A stretch of 64,000 nt of DNA from Doryteuthis pealeii (GCA_023376005.1 CM042145.1:101480591-101544590); one strand, 5' to 3'. Counted from the stretch's first letter, positions 21,026 to 32,684 are shown. Notes: a model not told the origin generated them from the sequence alone. Numbers and translations are program-made.

Positions 21026-21445
21026 GAATTCAGGTACCCTGATGAAGGAAGACTGCCTGCTTTATTAACACGGTATGCAGTGAAGGTTGGGTGAGACAAT
21101 TCCAATTCTTTGCAGGCAAGACATTTATTGAACATAGTTGAAGACTGCTGTAATATTTTTGGGGTGAATTCAGGTACCCTGATGAAGGAAGACTGCCTGC
21201 TTTATTAACACAGTACGTAGTGAAGGTTGGGTGAGACAATTCCAATTCTTTGCAGGCAAGACACTTATGAAACATAGTTGAAGACTGCTGTAATATTTTT
21301 GGGGTGAATTCAGGTACCCTGATGAAGGAAGACTGCCTGCTTTATTAACATGGTACGTAGTGAAGGTTGGGTGAGACAATTCCAATTCTTTGCAGGCAAG
21401 ACATTTATGGAACATAGTTAAAGACTGCTGTAATATTCTTATGGG
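21026..21445. repeat. 140-bp tandem repeat, three copies
   Basis: gaattcaggtaccctgatga starts at 21026, 21166 and 21306, an exact 140-bp period with only a few base changes. The minus strand reads KCLACKELELSHPTF in each copy, but the period is not a multiple of three, so no long protein results. Confidence 0.9.
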
Positions 21446-21571
21446 CAATGGGTAAATGATAGAATGGAAAGACTTTGTCTGCAGACTTTTGCAGTTCTGG
21501 GAAATCGATTACCGGAATCAGTTATTCTTTTTCATAATTCATTAACTTTTGAGTATATTGCTGATTAACTT

Positions 21572-21660
21572 TAATGGCATGTCAACCTGTCTAGGGTTAT
21601 TTTATGCCTAGAGTTTAGCGAATCATATTAATTGTATGTACATATTTACATTTTTTGTTT
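21572..21660 (-). repeat. LINE/SINE 3' tail, inverted
   Basis: Reverse complement of the shared tail: ctctaggcataaaataaccc, then ggttgacatgccattaaagt. Followed at 21960-22110 by an inverted element C body. Confidence 0.65.
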
Positions 21661-21959
21661 AGTTGTTTCTTGATATAATGAATATATAAATACATTGGTA
21701 CCCCCTCACTATAATCTGATTGGACAGTGTCATGTATAAATAGTCGACACTGTGTTTGACCTACACCTAAGGCCTACAAGCTAACTTACTCGCTAGACGA
21801 CACCACAACTGCTCGGAGACGGATTGCTATTCGATGTACCAATTACTACTGCGATAATATACCAATACCAACTTCAGAATATATCCCTTAACCTGGATAT
21901 ATCATTTCTTAAATTTTTTTTGTTTTTGCACATGGCCATATCGAATAGAAATATCTTAA

Positions 21960-22110
21960 AAACATATTTATTTGACCCATAGAAACCTGATAGGTACTAC
22001 CATTTTTGGCAATGAAGGGGTACTCCATACTCCCTAGATATCCAGATCTAGAGCCTTACCATCAGAAGCAGTTTAGTGTCATACCCAGAATACCCCTTTG
22101 GGAAGGTACT
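21960..22110 (-). mobile_element. Element C body, inverted
   Basis: tatttgacccatagaaacct, ggcaatgaaggggtactcca and gagccttaccatcagaagca are the reverse complement of element C. 21700-21910 between it and the tail contains a TATA-like tgtataaatagtcgacac and is LTR-like in composition but unassigned. Confidence 0.6.
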
Positions 22111-22619
22111 ATTCTCTCTGCAAGGGGATATAGTGTATTCTAAGCCCTGCTGACAGGGTTATTTTCCATAAAGAGAAATTAAATGAGTTGAAATTTTATT
22201 TGATATTTTAGTTGGAGAGGGAGAAACTATCTTTAATAGGATGATGAAAACTGTAATAAAATCAAAATAGTTGTTTGTAAAGTTTATTTAATATATTGCA
22301 TATATTTCAATTACCCTGATCACACCACTTTGAACCTACAAGCTTCCACAGCCCTGTTTGACACTTCCCTTTCCACGCATCCACTCTCTCCTCCTATTCT
22401 CCCCTTCCATTTACCTTTTTCAACATATAAACAGACTGTAGTCTCAGTGTTTTCAAATAAATCTTCTGATGAAGCTTCGTTACAACTGAGGTGAAATATC
22501 AATTAAATGAGGTTGGTTTGTATTTTATTCATTTTTCCTCAATTTTCAATCACATATAAGATATTGCAAAACTTTTGATTCACTCTAGTCTTTTATACTT
22601 TTTAATTTCAATTGATTTT

Positions 22620-23045
22620 ATTAGAATTTTATTCTATTATTGAGTATTAAATACATTTATCAAATTTGATTTTGATTATTGAGTATTAAATATATTTATC
22701 AAATTGAATTTCATTATTGAGTATTAAATTCTAATTTCATTATTGAGTCTCAAATATATTTATCAATTTGAATTTCATTATTGAGTATTAAATATATTTA
22801 TTAATTCTAATTTCATATTGAGTCTCAAATATTTATCAAATTTGAATTTCATTATTGAGTATCAAATATATTTATTAAATTATAATTTCATTATTGAGTA
22901 TTAAATATATCTATCAGATTTTAATTTTGTTACTGAGTATTAGACATATTCATCAAATATTAATTTTATTATTGAGAATTAGATATATCTATCAAATTTT
23001 AATTTTTATTATTGATTATTAAATATATATCAAATTTTAATTTTA
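22620..23045. repeat. AT-rich minisatellite, about 40-bp unit
   Basis: About ten degenerate copies of a unit with attgagtattaaatatattt then atcaaatttgaatttcatt. Copies become more diverged to the right. Confidence 0.85.
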
Positions 23046-23404
23046 TTATATATGAATCCAGATTTTTGTAAAAATAAATGAAAATATTCAGATGAAAATT
23101 TTCTTTGTAAATGGAAAAAGGATTTTTTTGTATTTGAACAATTGTCAGATGATAAAATCTTGTCCATTATTGTAGTATCAATATTTTGACATCCCAAACA
23201 TTTTAGTTATAAAGATATTACTGGTTATTGGTAACAGTTGGAGCTAGGAAGGATATTTAGTCATATCCCTATTCACCATGTTCCAATATTAGCATTAGTA
23301 TACCAGTAGATGCACTAACACTGAATAAATGGAAGGAAAGACAAAGATAACTCTTATACACATGTAAGAAATTTAATACATATATATAACACATATAAGA
23401 AATA

Positions 23405-23943
23405 CTAGCAAGAATATGCGTCCTCCAGGTTGAAGTATTTAAGTTTTAATGTAATTAAATTATTAAATTAGAAAGACTAATGAAATCAGATAAGAACACA
23501 TATAAAAAAAATTACACTTATTTAATTATATTTTAATTCGTTTCTATATAAAATTATTCATAGGATTGATTTTAATACATTTGAGAAAAAAACAATAATA
23601 TTTGAGACCAATGACACCAAGAAATTATTTATTAAACCCAATTTTTTAAAAACCAGTATGCAAATTAATCACACCATATATTATGTAAATCTTTATTTCT
23701 TAGCGATATATAAGACACATTGCAGATTTTAAACACACTAATAACATGGGCTGTTTTGAGACAAATCTAACTCAGATTTTCATAGAGACATTGTTAATGA
23801 ATAAGATTTATTCTATGCATTGATGATTTTAACAATAAATTAAATACTCATTGATAAACTTATGCAATTCCTGAGGGTATTGGGACATAAGCAGTGATGT
23901 AGTTTCGGTTACAGACAGACACCGATTCTCCATTATATGTAGA
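23405..23943 (-). mobile_element. Helitron-like element, family 1
   Basis: Minus-strand start TCTACATATAATGGAGAATC at 23943, end with hairpin words cctggagga and TTCTTG then CTAG at 23405, with T following. The body matches the copies at 10568, 52726 and 57052. Confidence 0.75.
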
Positions 23944-23944
23944 T

Positions 23945-24364
23945 TACAACAATGCACAAACATGTCCCAAACAGATCAAATGCGCACATTATCCCATGTA
24001 CAAACAGTATATCAAAAGGGACACAAAAATGGTAAAAAGTCTTATTTGTCTTTTTTGATAGAAGGGAAGAAAAAGGACATTCTACACAGAAAAAATATAA
24101 TAAGAAAGAAAACAAAAAAAGAGAGTAGAGAAAAGATAGAGAGAGGGGTGAGCATGCAGAAGTGATAACGGTAATCTGTTTCAATCGAACATAATGAAAA
24201 GATGAAAAAAAGGAAAGAAAGAAAAAAAAAGAGTGGGAGAGCTTTAAATCAAGATTATTATACTTTTTACTTATTGGACTACTTAGCAATCGCTCTTAAG
24301 TAAACATATTAAATGCTGCAATGATTAAATTATCTTACTGTGGTATATCGACAGGTCCTGCTAG
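23945..24364 (+). mobile_element. Helitron-like element, family 3
   Basis: Ends with the hairpin ctgtggtatatcgacag at 24338-24354, the spacer gtcctg and CTAG at 24361-24364, followed by T. An inverted copy at 38885 has the perfect hairpin CTGTGGTATATCCACAG and GTAG. The 5' boundary, touching the preceding Helitron, is approximate. The A/G-rich reading frames inside are not genes. Confidence 0.55.
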
Positions 24365-24769
24365 TAAATTATAATTTCTGTAAAAAAAACTGATTTGATA
24401 AAAGTAAATTAAATTTTTTTTTTTCTATTCTTCCAAAGGCTTATGGGACTCCTATTGAAAACATTGGTTCCACTAGATCAATGAAGTTAAGCAGTCATAA
24501 ACTTGTTGGGGTGACAATTTAAGCAAAACAGGTACTATAAAAAAATTAAAAAAACAAAATGACTTAATTTTTCAAAATGACTTAATTCAGCATTAAATAA
24601 CTTGAGGGTTGATATGCTGTAAAACAACAAACCAACCATTTCATTCTTTTAAATTTTGTTTAGGATCAATATCAAGGAGATTGAAAACAATTAATATACA
24701 TTAATATTTGCTGGTTAAGCTGTTGAATGTAAGATTTTACAGCACTGGTAAGTCCGTGTGTAGGAGTCC

Positions 24770-25030
24770 CTAGGAGTATGTCACTTATGAATCCGTCCTT
24801 GCTTCTCTAGCAGTGTCTAGCATGTCTTAATAATCTTACTTGGATGGTTTGTGAGATGGTAGGTAAGTGGCCATACAAATGTTGTTTTATAGGGTGCTGC
24901 TTCCAGGAGTTGTTCAAAACAGCATGCAAATCATTGTGTAGTTCCCATCCAGCTTTTTTTTTTTATCCAAGTGTTTCATTAGAGTCTAAGTGGTGCAACC
25001 ATACAGCAGTACTTACACGGTTACATCTTG
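24770..25030 (-). pseudogene. RTE-type LINE, degenerate 3' fragment
   Basis: cttatgaatccgtccttgct, gtttgtgagatggtaggtaa, ggtgctgcttccaggagttg and gtgcaaccatacagcagtac match the minus-strand RTE fragment at 62735-63165 (in protein terms the region from LLYGCTTWTLTKR onward). It is too damaged to translate. Confidence 0.7.
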
Positions 25031-25139
25031 GAAGAATTCTAAAAATAAATTCAATAAAATAGGTAATTTCTTGGTTGTACCAAGAATTTTTCAGCATCCA
25101 TTTCTGCTATATGACTTATGTTTATATACTTTAATATCA

Positions 25140-25470
25140 GAGTGTCCTTGGTATGATGTTAAACTGCATATAATGGTGAAATTCCAATTCTGGAGCTCTG
25201 GGGAGTGTGGAGTACCCCTATGAGTTAAATAGAAAAAAATGTGTTTTAAAAGATGTGTTTGGGGAGTGTGCAGTACCCCTTCATTGCTCCCAGGTCCATC
25301 TTGACCTGGAGTGGTAGTAACTGTTAGGGTCCCATCTATAGGTTAAATAGAAAAAAAAACATGAGTTTTGAAAAATGTGTTTTAAAAAATCAAGTTTGAA
25401 TAAAAGATTTGAATACCCATCAAGAATGGATAAAACAAAATGTCTTCAACATAAAATAACCCAACAAGAA
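25140..25470 (+). mobile_element. Element C, partly duplicated copy
   Basis: Blocks tctggagctctggggagtgt and gggagtgtgcagtacccctt show that the middle is duplicated. The tail begins aacataaaataacccaacaa but breaks off at a SINE B head at 25470. Confidence 0.65.
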
Positions 25471-25690
25471 TGCATGTGTAATGGTTATTGTCAAAGGAAA
25501 TAGAATCAGTTACCCGAGTTCAAATCCAGGATGAGGCTGTTTGCATTTCACTTCACACTAATGCCTTTGGAAAAGGCCTCAATCCTCATTAGTTCCAGGT
25601 ATGAGTAAATAGTAGGGCAGATTGGGTTATTTAGCCTTGGTTAGGCAACCAGTCTAGGAGAAGGAAAACTCTGAATTCAAACCAGCTGTA
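25470..25690 (+). mobile_element. SINE family B, joined to a family A piece
   Basis: tgtgtaatggttattgtcaa, cgagttcaaatccaggatga and gagtaaatagtagggcagat are family B. At gaattcaaaccagctgtagt (25675) it switches to family A sequence. The same junction with gctgtaataaagtttgcgga recurs at 25910, so the A/B join itself has been duplicated. Confidence 0.75.
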
Positions 25691-25985
25691 GTAAAGTTTG
25701 CAGAGTGGCTATTGTCAGTATCAGCTGAACAGCGAGGGAGTATATCCCCATTTCACTAGCTCTAGATCAGGGAGGTTATTTTTGCTGAGGTAGAACATCA
25801 CACTTACTGTCAGCTTCCAAATGCTTTACTGCACAGATTAGATTACCCAAGTTGTGTAACTCATATGCAGAATTTCCAGAGATTGATTTTGAACTCGGAA
25901 AACTCTGAATTCAAACCAGCTGTAATAAAGTTTGCGGAGTGGTCTATTGTTGGTATCAGCTGAACAGCGAAGGAGTGTATCCCCA
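25690..25985 (-). mobile_element. SINE family A, minus orientation, one long and one short copy
   Basis: gcagagtggctattgtcagt to gaactcgg (25690-25898) is a long copy without its tRNA head. 25925-25985 repeats only its first 60 bp and then meets (CCAA)n. Confidence 0.7.
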
Positions 25986-26450
25986 TTTCAAACCAACCAA
26001 CCAACCAACCAACCTAATATCAATTTTATTACATTTAAAAAGAGGCAACACCAGGTGTTTCTTAGATAAATGTATTTTTTTCCTGCTTTGTATTGTTAAG
26101 ACTTTTTTTTTCTTTTTTTTCTCTTGATTGAAATCATTATAATCTTTTATGCATGACTGGTAAATTTAATTCTTTTCATCTTTTGATATTTGCAATTTCT
26201 TTTTGATAGAAGCTACATTATCCCTCATAAATGAGAACAACCCATAACAATTTTTTTTTTTTAATAAAAAGTGGATTTTCTTATATCTATCTACATTATT
26301 GCCCATAAATAAGTACACTCCTAACATTTTTTTTTATATAAAAAGCTGATTTTCTTATATCTATTCATCTATCTATTTATCTCTCTATCTCTCTACGCTA
26401 TTGCCCATAAATAAGTACACTCCTAACATGATGGGAATTTGGTGGCTATA

Positions 26451-26458
<8 letters not shown>

Positions 26459-26488
<30 letters not shown>
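26459..26488. repeat. (CA)n microsatellite and flanking short repeats
   Basis: Before it, attgcccataaataagtaca occurs at 26298 and 26400, a duplicated block that resembles a Tc1/mariner terminus. 25986-26457 shows no other recognised content. Confidence 0.6.
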
Positions 26489-26490
<2 letters not shown>

Positions 26491-26659
26491 ATGAATACAA
26501 CATGAGAATTTCATTAACACAGATTTTTAAAAACTTAAGCCAGTCTAGTTTAATTGTACTTTACAGCGGTTAAGCAGCCCGACTGATCTATCTCGGTTGT
26601 AGTAGCTTATAAATGTCTAGCCACACTAAAACACGCTGTCTGATCATGTCGTATATCCG

Positions 26660-26870
26660 ACAATCTCTCGTCATATGCAGCCAGCATCTTTACATATCGA
26701 TGTATTGCTACTGGCATGTCCATGAACATCACTCAAGCAATGCCTAGTCCATCTCATCAGATAGTCTATACAACGACTTGTTTCGCAGCATTCTTGTGCA
26801 CATCTAGCTTACTAGTGCAGCCATACAGCAGTACTGATATGACTACATAGATAGACAATTAGATATCAAA
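26660..26870 (-). pseudogene. RTE-type LINE 3' fragment, highly degenerate
   Basis: gcagccagcatctttacata, ggcatgtccatgaaca, cagcattcttgtgcacatct and gtgcagccatacagcagtac line up with 62837-63151 in the same order but with large gaps. Confidence 0.55.
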
Positions 26871-27189
26871 CTTCAACAGAAGAACTCAACGAAAAAAACT
26901 TGCAGGACTTGACGAATACAGTTCAATGACATACTTCTTAGGCTATGCAATGCAGTATATAGGCAAACAGAATAGATAAATAGGATACAATTTAGGAATA
27001 GTTTATAACCCTTACTGCCATTGCAGCTAAGATATATAATTCGAACGAGATAGAAAGTCCTCAGGGGTTTTATATCCTGACTGTACGACGCATCGGTTCG
27101 AGCGCTATTCGTAGGCCTATACATAGACGGAAAATAGAACAAATACTACTTATGGAAGAAACTAATAATGATGCTCTTACCAATGGTAC

Positions 27190-27350
27190 GTGATACGGTT
27201 GACAAGTCCTGTGATACTGGTATGCCTAGACTATGTACTCCGTAGATACCATGTTTTACACTATATAGTCACAGATGCAGACTATGCTGATGATGATGTG
27301 CATAGAAGCACTGAACTCTGCCAAACAGAGTTCATGAGCTGCACGTTAGA
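27190..27350 (+). pseudogene. RTE-type reverse transcriptase core fragment
   Basis: The plus-strand frame holds ILVCLDYVLR, VTDADYADDD and ELCQTEFM. YADD is the catalytic motif of reverse transcriptases; CLDYVLR before it and KTEFM-like words after it are typical of the animal RTE family whose C-terminus lies at 62735. It is inverted relative to the 3' fragment at 26660, so the LINE is rearranged. Confidence 0.6.
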
Positions 27351-27407
27351 CGTAAGTCGTACGATATTAACACACGAATGCGTCTGTCATATGTCTGTGA
27401 CAAGCTA

Positions 27408-27408
27408 T

Positions 27409-27481
<73 letters not shown>

Positions 27482-27498
27482 GTGTGCACATGCGTGCA

Positions 27499-27569
<71 letters not shown>

Positions 27570-27578
27570 GAGAGAGCA
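27408..27578. repeat. Compound (TA)n(GT)n(GA)n microsatellite
   Basis: About 35 TA units, then GT, then GA units. All long frames crossing it are artefacts. Confidence 0.95.
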
Positions 27579-27765
27579 CAACACAGGAGTTCTCAAAATG
27601 GAAAAACAAAGGATATAGGGTATGTTATATAATTATAAAAGGAAAGTCCTATACTTTCGAAAATCCCCAAACCATTCAAAATAAATAGAGAACTGCATTT
27701 CCAAAAATGTGGATTATATAGTAAAATGCACAAACTGCAAGCAAATCTAAATCGGTTGCACATAT

Positions 27766-28314
27766 ACAGGGTGATTGTTAAGTAACCTCCTTTCCTATTT
27801 TTAAAATTTTATGATTTATTTCTGAATCATTATTTTTATAAAAAACGAATATGAGAAGAACATACATAACATGGAGTTTTATTAAAATTCTATATTGGCA
27901 TCAACATTCGCCTCCAGCCTCTCAAGCAGCTCGGGAATTAATGGATCTTTTTAGGAACTCTTGTGGAATGGCAGAAATAAATTCTCGTATTCGTATTTCA
28001 AGTTCTTCTAAAGTCATTGGTTTCGTAGAATAGACTTGCTCCTTCAACCAACCCAAAAGAAAAAAAGTCGCTGGGTATTAAATCAGGGCTTCAAACCGGC
28101 CACTCATGCGGACCACGTCTACCCATCCATCACCCAGGAAAATTGTGATCTAGCCATTCAACAATAGCAACATCTGTAGGAGCACCACCACCACCACCAG
28201 CAACACAGATTTAGTTGCCATATATTAAGGAACATACATTAAAGAATTGAGAAAAATGTAGCTGCATATATAAAAAAAAAAATGAATAGTTTAAAATAGG
28301 GAGTTACTTTTCAA
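27766..28314 (-). mobile_element. Deleted Tc1/mariner-type element with inverted ends
   Basis: The ends cagggtgattgttaagtaac (27766) and, reversed, cagggtgattgaaaagtaac (28314) are inverted repeats. On the minus strand WLDHNFPG, then SPDLIPSDFF, and after a frame change EQVYSTKPMTLEELEIRIRE and FISAIPQEFLKRSI are the C-terminal part of a DDE transposase (the D in PSDFF is the third acidic residue position). The N-terminal two thirds are deleted. Confidence 0.75.
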
Positions 28315-28331
28315 TCACCCTGCATATAAGA

Positions 28332-28740
28332 TTAGAAGCGGCTACCCAGCATCGCCTGGGTAGAAGGGGAAGGGGCAAAAAGTTAGTCTCGCAGATCCAT
28401 TATTACTGAATCGTGAGTTAGATCCTTGCATTAAAATCCTTACATAAAAAAGACCTTGCATTGATCCGGTCTGGTTAGACAATCCGGCCTGGTGGAAAAA
28501 TTAATGTCTCCTATTTAAAATATTTAATGCAAAAAAGTCTATGCTGTTTTTATCTAAATCTTTAAATTTTTTTCACTAATATAAATAAAATCTTCATTTT
28601 TGCTCAAAAAGCTAGATATGGTAATAATTAATATGTATATATATTTACTTTGTCGTTAATTGTTTTATTTCCATAGTTTCTCCGGACATACATGCACCCG
28701 TCCATACATACACACAACTAATGTATAGATTACTATGGGA
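28332..28740 (-). mobile_element. Helitron-like element, family 2
   Basis: On the minus strand it ends with the hairpin CTACCCAG gcgatg CTGGGTAG, a six-base spacer and CTAA at 28335-28332, followed by T. An inverted copy lies at 57792-58242 with the same interior (atccattattactgaatc and a tctccggacatacat end). It lies in the intron before the MFSD6-like exon. The 5' end is approximate. Confidence 0.65.
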
Positions 28741-28955
28741 TTCAATATTTGTGTAAAGTGTTTTTTGTTTTGTTTTGTAAGTTGTTTTATCTGTTTTCCA
28801 AGTTTCTTGTTTTTTCATCGTCGTTACATAATCGATTGTCTTTTTTCTTTCCTATCTCCACAGACAATGTGACGGTTCATGTCTTACTAAACTCCTGCCG
28901 CTTGCAACCAGACTCTCCCTTGAAGTGTCGCGATCACAGAAGAAACGTGACAATC

Positions 28956-30819
28956 ATGATTAATCCAAATTCCATCAACATCAACCGCGCCATCTTGTTC
29001 TGCAATGTCTACAATCTATTCTTCGCAGCGGCAAAGGCGTCCCTGTTTCCGTTCCTCACCCTCTTCTACCGCTACCTCGGATTGTCTGCCACTCAAGTCG
29101 GCTACTTGATGGCCGCCAAGATGCTCTCAGCATTTCTCTGGGCATCGGTCTGGGCAAAACAGGCCATTAAACTACGGAGAAGACGTTTCTATCTTTTCCT
29201 TTCTCTCACAATGATGTTGGCGACAAACCTATCAGTGTGGCTCGTCTCGGCGACGATAGATGACACTTTGCAAGCCAAATGCGCGAAACTGGCGCCAACA
29301 AGTACGCCCGGGACTACACCGAGCACCCTGAAAGTTTATCCAAACTTTACTTCCACCCAGGTGCCAAATAACAGTACAAATCACAGCGCATATCACATCA
29401 CATATCACCCCACAGTTTATACATCGAATTCAACTGTCTTGAATAATTTAACCGCAACTACACTTGAAAAATCAAACAACACAGTCACAAATATTTCTTT
29501 AGTGACTAAATCTGTTTCAGCTTCCGTAGCCACAAAATATCCTACTACAAAGAAAATTCTCAAATCTGCAAGTGTAGCAACTGGAAACACAAATAGTCCT
29601 TCTGGTAACCATGCTCAAACAACAGAAGGAAGTATCATCAAAAAACGACATAAAAGGTCTATGAGCACTGCCAATGCAACAACCCAATCTCCACAGCTTT
29701 CTTTTTCATCATTTTTCAGTAATAATTCTTGGGACTTTAACAGTTTGTGGCTGAAATTCAAAGCCTGGATAATAGACGTGATAACAACGGAGAATACTCG
29801 TGTATTCTTAGTGATCTTTCTAATTATTCTAATCGGAGAGCCAATTGGTTCCGCCGCTGAAAAACGATGACAGTTGGTACGATCTCTTGGACTGTATTGA
29901 TCGGCTAGAAAAATACGGCAAGCACCGGATGTGGACCTCCATCTCTTTCTTCCTGGTTCCAACCATGGTTGGATTTCTTGTGGCGCGCACGCAATGCCTC
30001 TTGCCATTCCACATGAATCACATCCTCATCCACTGTTTCGCATTCACCGTATTTCTCGGATTTTCCCTCCTGTTAACCCTCGTGCTTCCGATGCCGCTAA
30101 ACACGAAACTGGTCTCCACGAGCCGGGTGAAAAAGGGAGTGGAGATCACGTGTTTCGGCTGTAACGGATTCGTTTACATGACGACAGTGTTTTTCATGGG
30201 GGCTGCCTATTCGACTGTCAGCAATTTTTTGTTCTGGCTCATCGAGGATCTCGGGGGTCATGAAGGTGTGATGGGGTTGTGTATAATGGTGGGGACCTTT
30301 TCAGAATTTCCTGTCCTGCTTTATGGCGAGTACCTTGTGAAGCACATGGGCACAAGAGCCATGGTTACTTTGTCGATGTTCCTTTTTAGCGTTCGCGTCT
30401 TTGTCTACACTTTTATCTTTTCGTCGTGGTTCATCTTGCCTCTGGAGCTTTTGCACGCCTTCACCCACACTGCTCTGTGGTACGCCATATTTAGCAACCC
30501 TGTTTTCAATGTTAGTCCGGAAATCGATCGAAGCATTCGAAATATTCTATCTTCTGCTTACTTTGGAATTGGTTTCTCTGTTGGCAGTCTAATCTCAGGT
30601 TATGTCGTGGACTACTGGAACCTGACGATGCTTTTCCGTAGCGTTGCAGTGTTCTGCCTTGTGTGGTCTTTTATCTTTTTCTTCATTGACAAATACATGC
30701 CAAGGCAGGCACCTGTTAAATATCAGCGTTTGTTGCAAGCTGAGGAAGAGGAAAACAGCGATGATTCTACTGCAGCTGTAGAGTCAGATTGGCTGGAACA
30801 AGCCCTCAAAGAATCTTGA
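28956..30819 (+). CDS. MFSD6: MFSD6-like major facilitator transporter, large exon, interrupted by one frame change
   Basis: A 12-helix MFS_1-like protein of the MFSD6/MFSD6L family, placed in membranes; its substrate is not known from sequence. A consensus acceptor (ttcctatctccacag) ends at 28863. I place the start at the ATG at 28956, because the family begins with a short N-terminus before helix 1 (here MINPNSININRAILFCN); upstream in-frame codons could be coding too. Helices 1-3 are followed by a loop of about 185 residues rich in Ser, Thr and Asn, with ten N-x-S/T sites and a furin-type RHKR at residues 231-234. Then come helix 4 (VFLVIFLIILIGEP) and helices 5-12, including FSEFPVLLYGEYLV and the family-typical LELLHAFTHTALWYA. 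An acidic tail ends at 30819. The frame shifts at 29860-29864 (five A): the first frame stops at 29870, the second runs on from NDDSWYDLL. One base too many explains it; without it the exon codes about 620 residues. Sequencing error or a real mutation cannot be separated here. Confidence 0.85.
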
Positions 30820-31059
30820 TGATAGCTGATGAAAATTTAAAACGTCTTATTTGAAAGCAATTATTGCAAACTCTCAAAAAGAAAAAAAAATTATAAAACT
30901 TTCTCAAGCAACAACCAATATTAATTTTTGAATAGAATTTTTACTTTATTTTTAATTTTAATCGCAACTATTCAGATCGTTATTCTACAACCGTCAGTAA
31001 ACATTTTGGACTGGAATAAGACTCGAATACGTTTTTCTTTGCTCCGGGAGCCTGATTAA
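30820..31059 (+). other. Downstream flank / 3' UTR of the MFSD6-like gene
   Basis: AT-rich, no further coding. No canonical AATAAA is present close to the stop, so the transcript end is not defined. Confidence 0.4.
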
Positions 31060-31061
31060 TT

Positions 31062-31580
31062 ATGAAGAAATATGTATCTAAAGTAGGTGGATTATCTCCC
31101 TTGGTCGAACAATTTGCTTGCAAGAAATGGTGATTTAGGTCGCAAATATGGTGGTTAAGTTGATAACATGATTTAATAACAGGAAGCACATGGAACAACT
31201 TGGAATTTCAAAGAATGTTATATTATAGTCTTATAAAAGAAAATACAGTGTGTCAATAATTTCAGTTGCAAACAAGTTGTTCTGTTTGCGGCTATATTGT
31301 ATTATATGAAATATAATGATATAACATAAAATCCACATAACTGAAGTCCTTGGTAAATGGTTTAACGTACTTATGCACGGCTCTTCACGTTTTCTCTGCT
31401 GATATAGTAGCAGTGACAATTTGACGTCCGCTGCCTTCGAGATATTCGTTGGAAAAGAGGAAGATATTTATGTTTTGATTTCTGGTGCCAATAATTGCGG
31501 GCCAGTGATTGGTTGGTTTGAAAAGGGGTATATCGATCAAGGGAGATAATCCACCAACTATAGATACATATTTCTTTATA
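31062..31580. mobile_element. Fold-back element with about 45-bp inverted arms
   Basis: gaagaaatatgtatctaaag then gtggattatctcccttggtc at the left is repeated inverted at 31535-31580 (gatcaagggagataatccac, gatacatatttctt) with few changes. No coding region. Confidence 0.65.
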
Positions 31581-31867
31581 TAACCGTACCAGTTATTCTA
31601 CGGGTTTCTGCTCCAATAACTCTTTCGGCTGTCAAAAGATCAAACTCAACCATTTAAACCTACCATATTTCGTCTATTTATCAGTAACATATTTATAATT
31701 TCTTACGAGAAGAATTAGTAGTTATGATATCATCATGATTGTTATTTTTATGAGATGAAACATTGTCAGCCATTATTATTAATTTTTGACTGTATTTTTC
31801 TTTCAGTTGCTTTTCACTGCAACTATTCGGACCATTAATCTATGGTCGCCAGCATGGATCGGAAATA

Positions 31868-31950
31868 ATAAAAAAAAAAAAACAACAACAACACGCACAA
31901 ACACACACACACACACATAACAACAACAACAACAACAACAACAACAATAG
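31868..31950. repeat. (CA)n and (CAA)n microsatellite
   Basis: A poly-A run, then CA and CAA units. 31581-31867 shows no recognised feature. Confidence 0.85.
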
Positions 31951-32092
31951 ATTCCTGAGTAGTGCTGAACGTACCTATAAGCTAAATAAGTTATATCTTA
32001 ACCATGCACCCTAGGGCCTAATTTGTAAAAAAGAAAATTCTATTTCGTCATTAGTCATTAGTTTTTATTCTTTAACATTAATTCATAAACAA

Positions 32093-32104
32093 TTATATAT
32101 ATAT

Positions 32105-32153
<49 letters not shown>

Positions 32154-32250
32154 ACCAAGTTTCTGATATTTCTTGGTTTAATGCTTCATACAAATGCCCA
32201 AACCTGATATATGTAACCCCACAAACGGATACATATACCAAAATAATCTC

Positions 32251-32303
<53 letters not shown>

Positions 32304-32330
32304 TGTGTGTGTGTGTGTATGTGTGTGAAG
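32093..32330. repeat. Cluster of (TA)n and (GT)n microsatellites
   Basis: TA runs at 32093-32147 and 32257-32301 with GT units after the second. Another TA run is at 32642-32681 and a GA run at 32976-33013. The DNA between them up to 33230 carries no supported gene. Confidence 0.9.
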
Positions 32331-32638
32331 AAATGTATTGGAAAACTGAATAACGAACACAAACAATTATATTCAGTTAATATTGTGCCTCTAAGCTTCA
32401 TCAGATTTTATTTTAAAACCGAATGGTGAGGAAGGGGTAAAAAGAGGAGCAGAGAAGGGACACTGAGAAGGAGAAAGTAAGGGTTGTCACAGAAGTAGGT
32501 AGTACATATGTTTGGGTGGGGTAAGGATAGAAGGATAAAAGGGTGCAGGGTGAATTATCTGAATACCACTTCAACATTTTCACTGGAGTAGTAATGTATC
32601 AGTAATTTATCTAAGATTGCTCAATACTACGTAAAAAG

Positions 32639-32684
<46 letters not shown>

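Noticed and set aside
27367..27618. 142- and 80-codon frames across a compound microsatellite
   Set aside because: Except for the reverse transcriptase-like start at 27190-27350 the frame consists of TA, GT and GA units.
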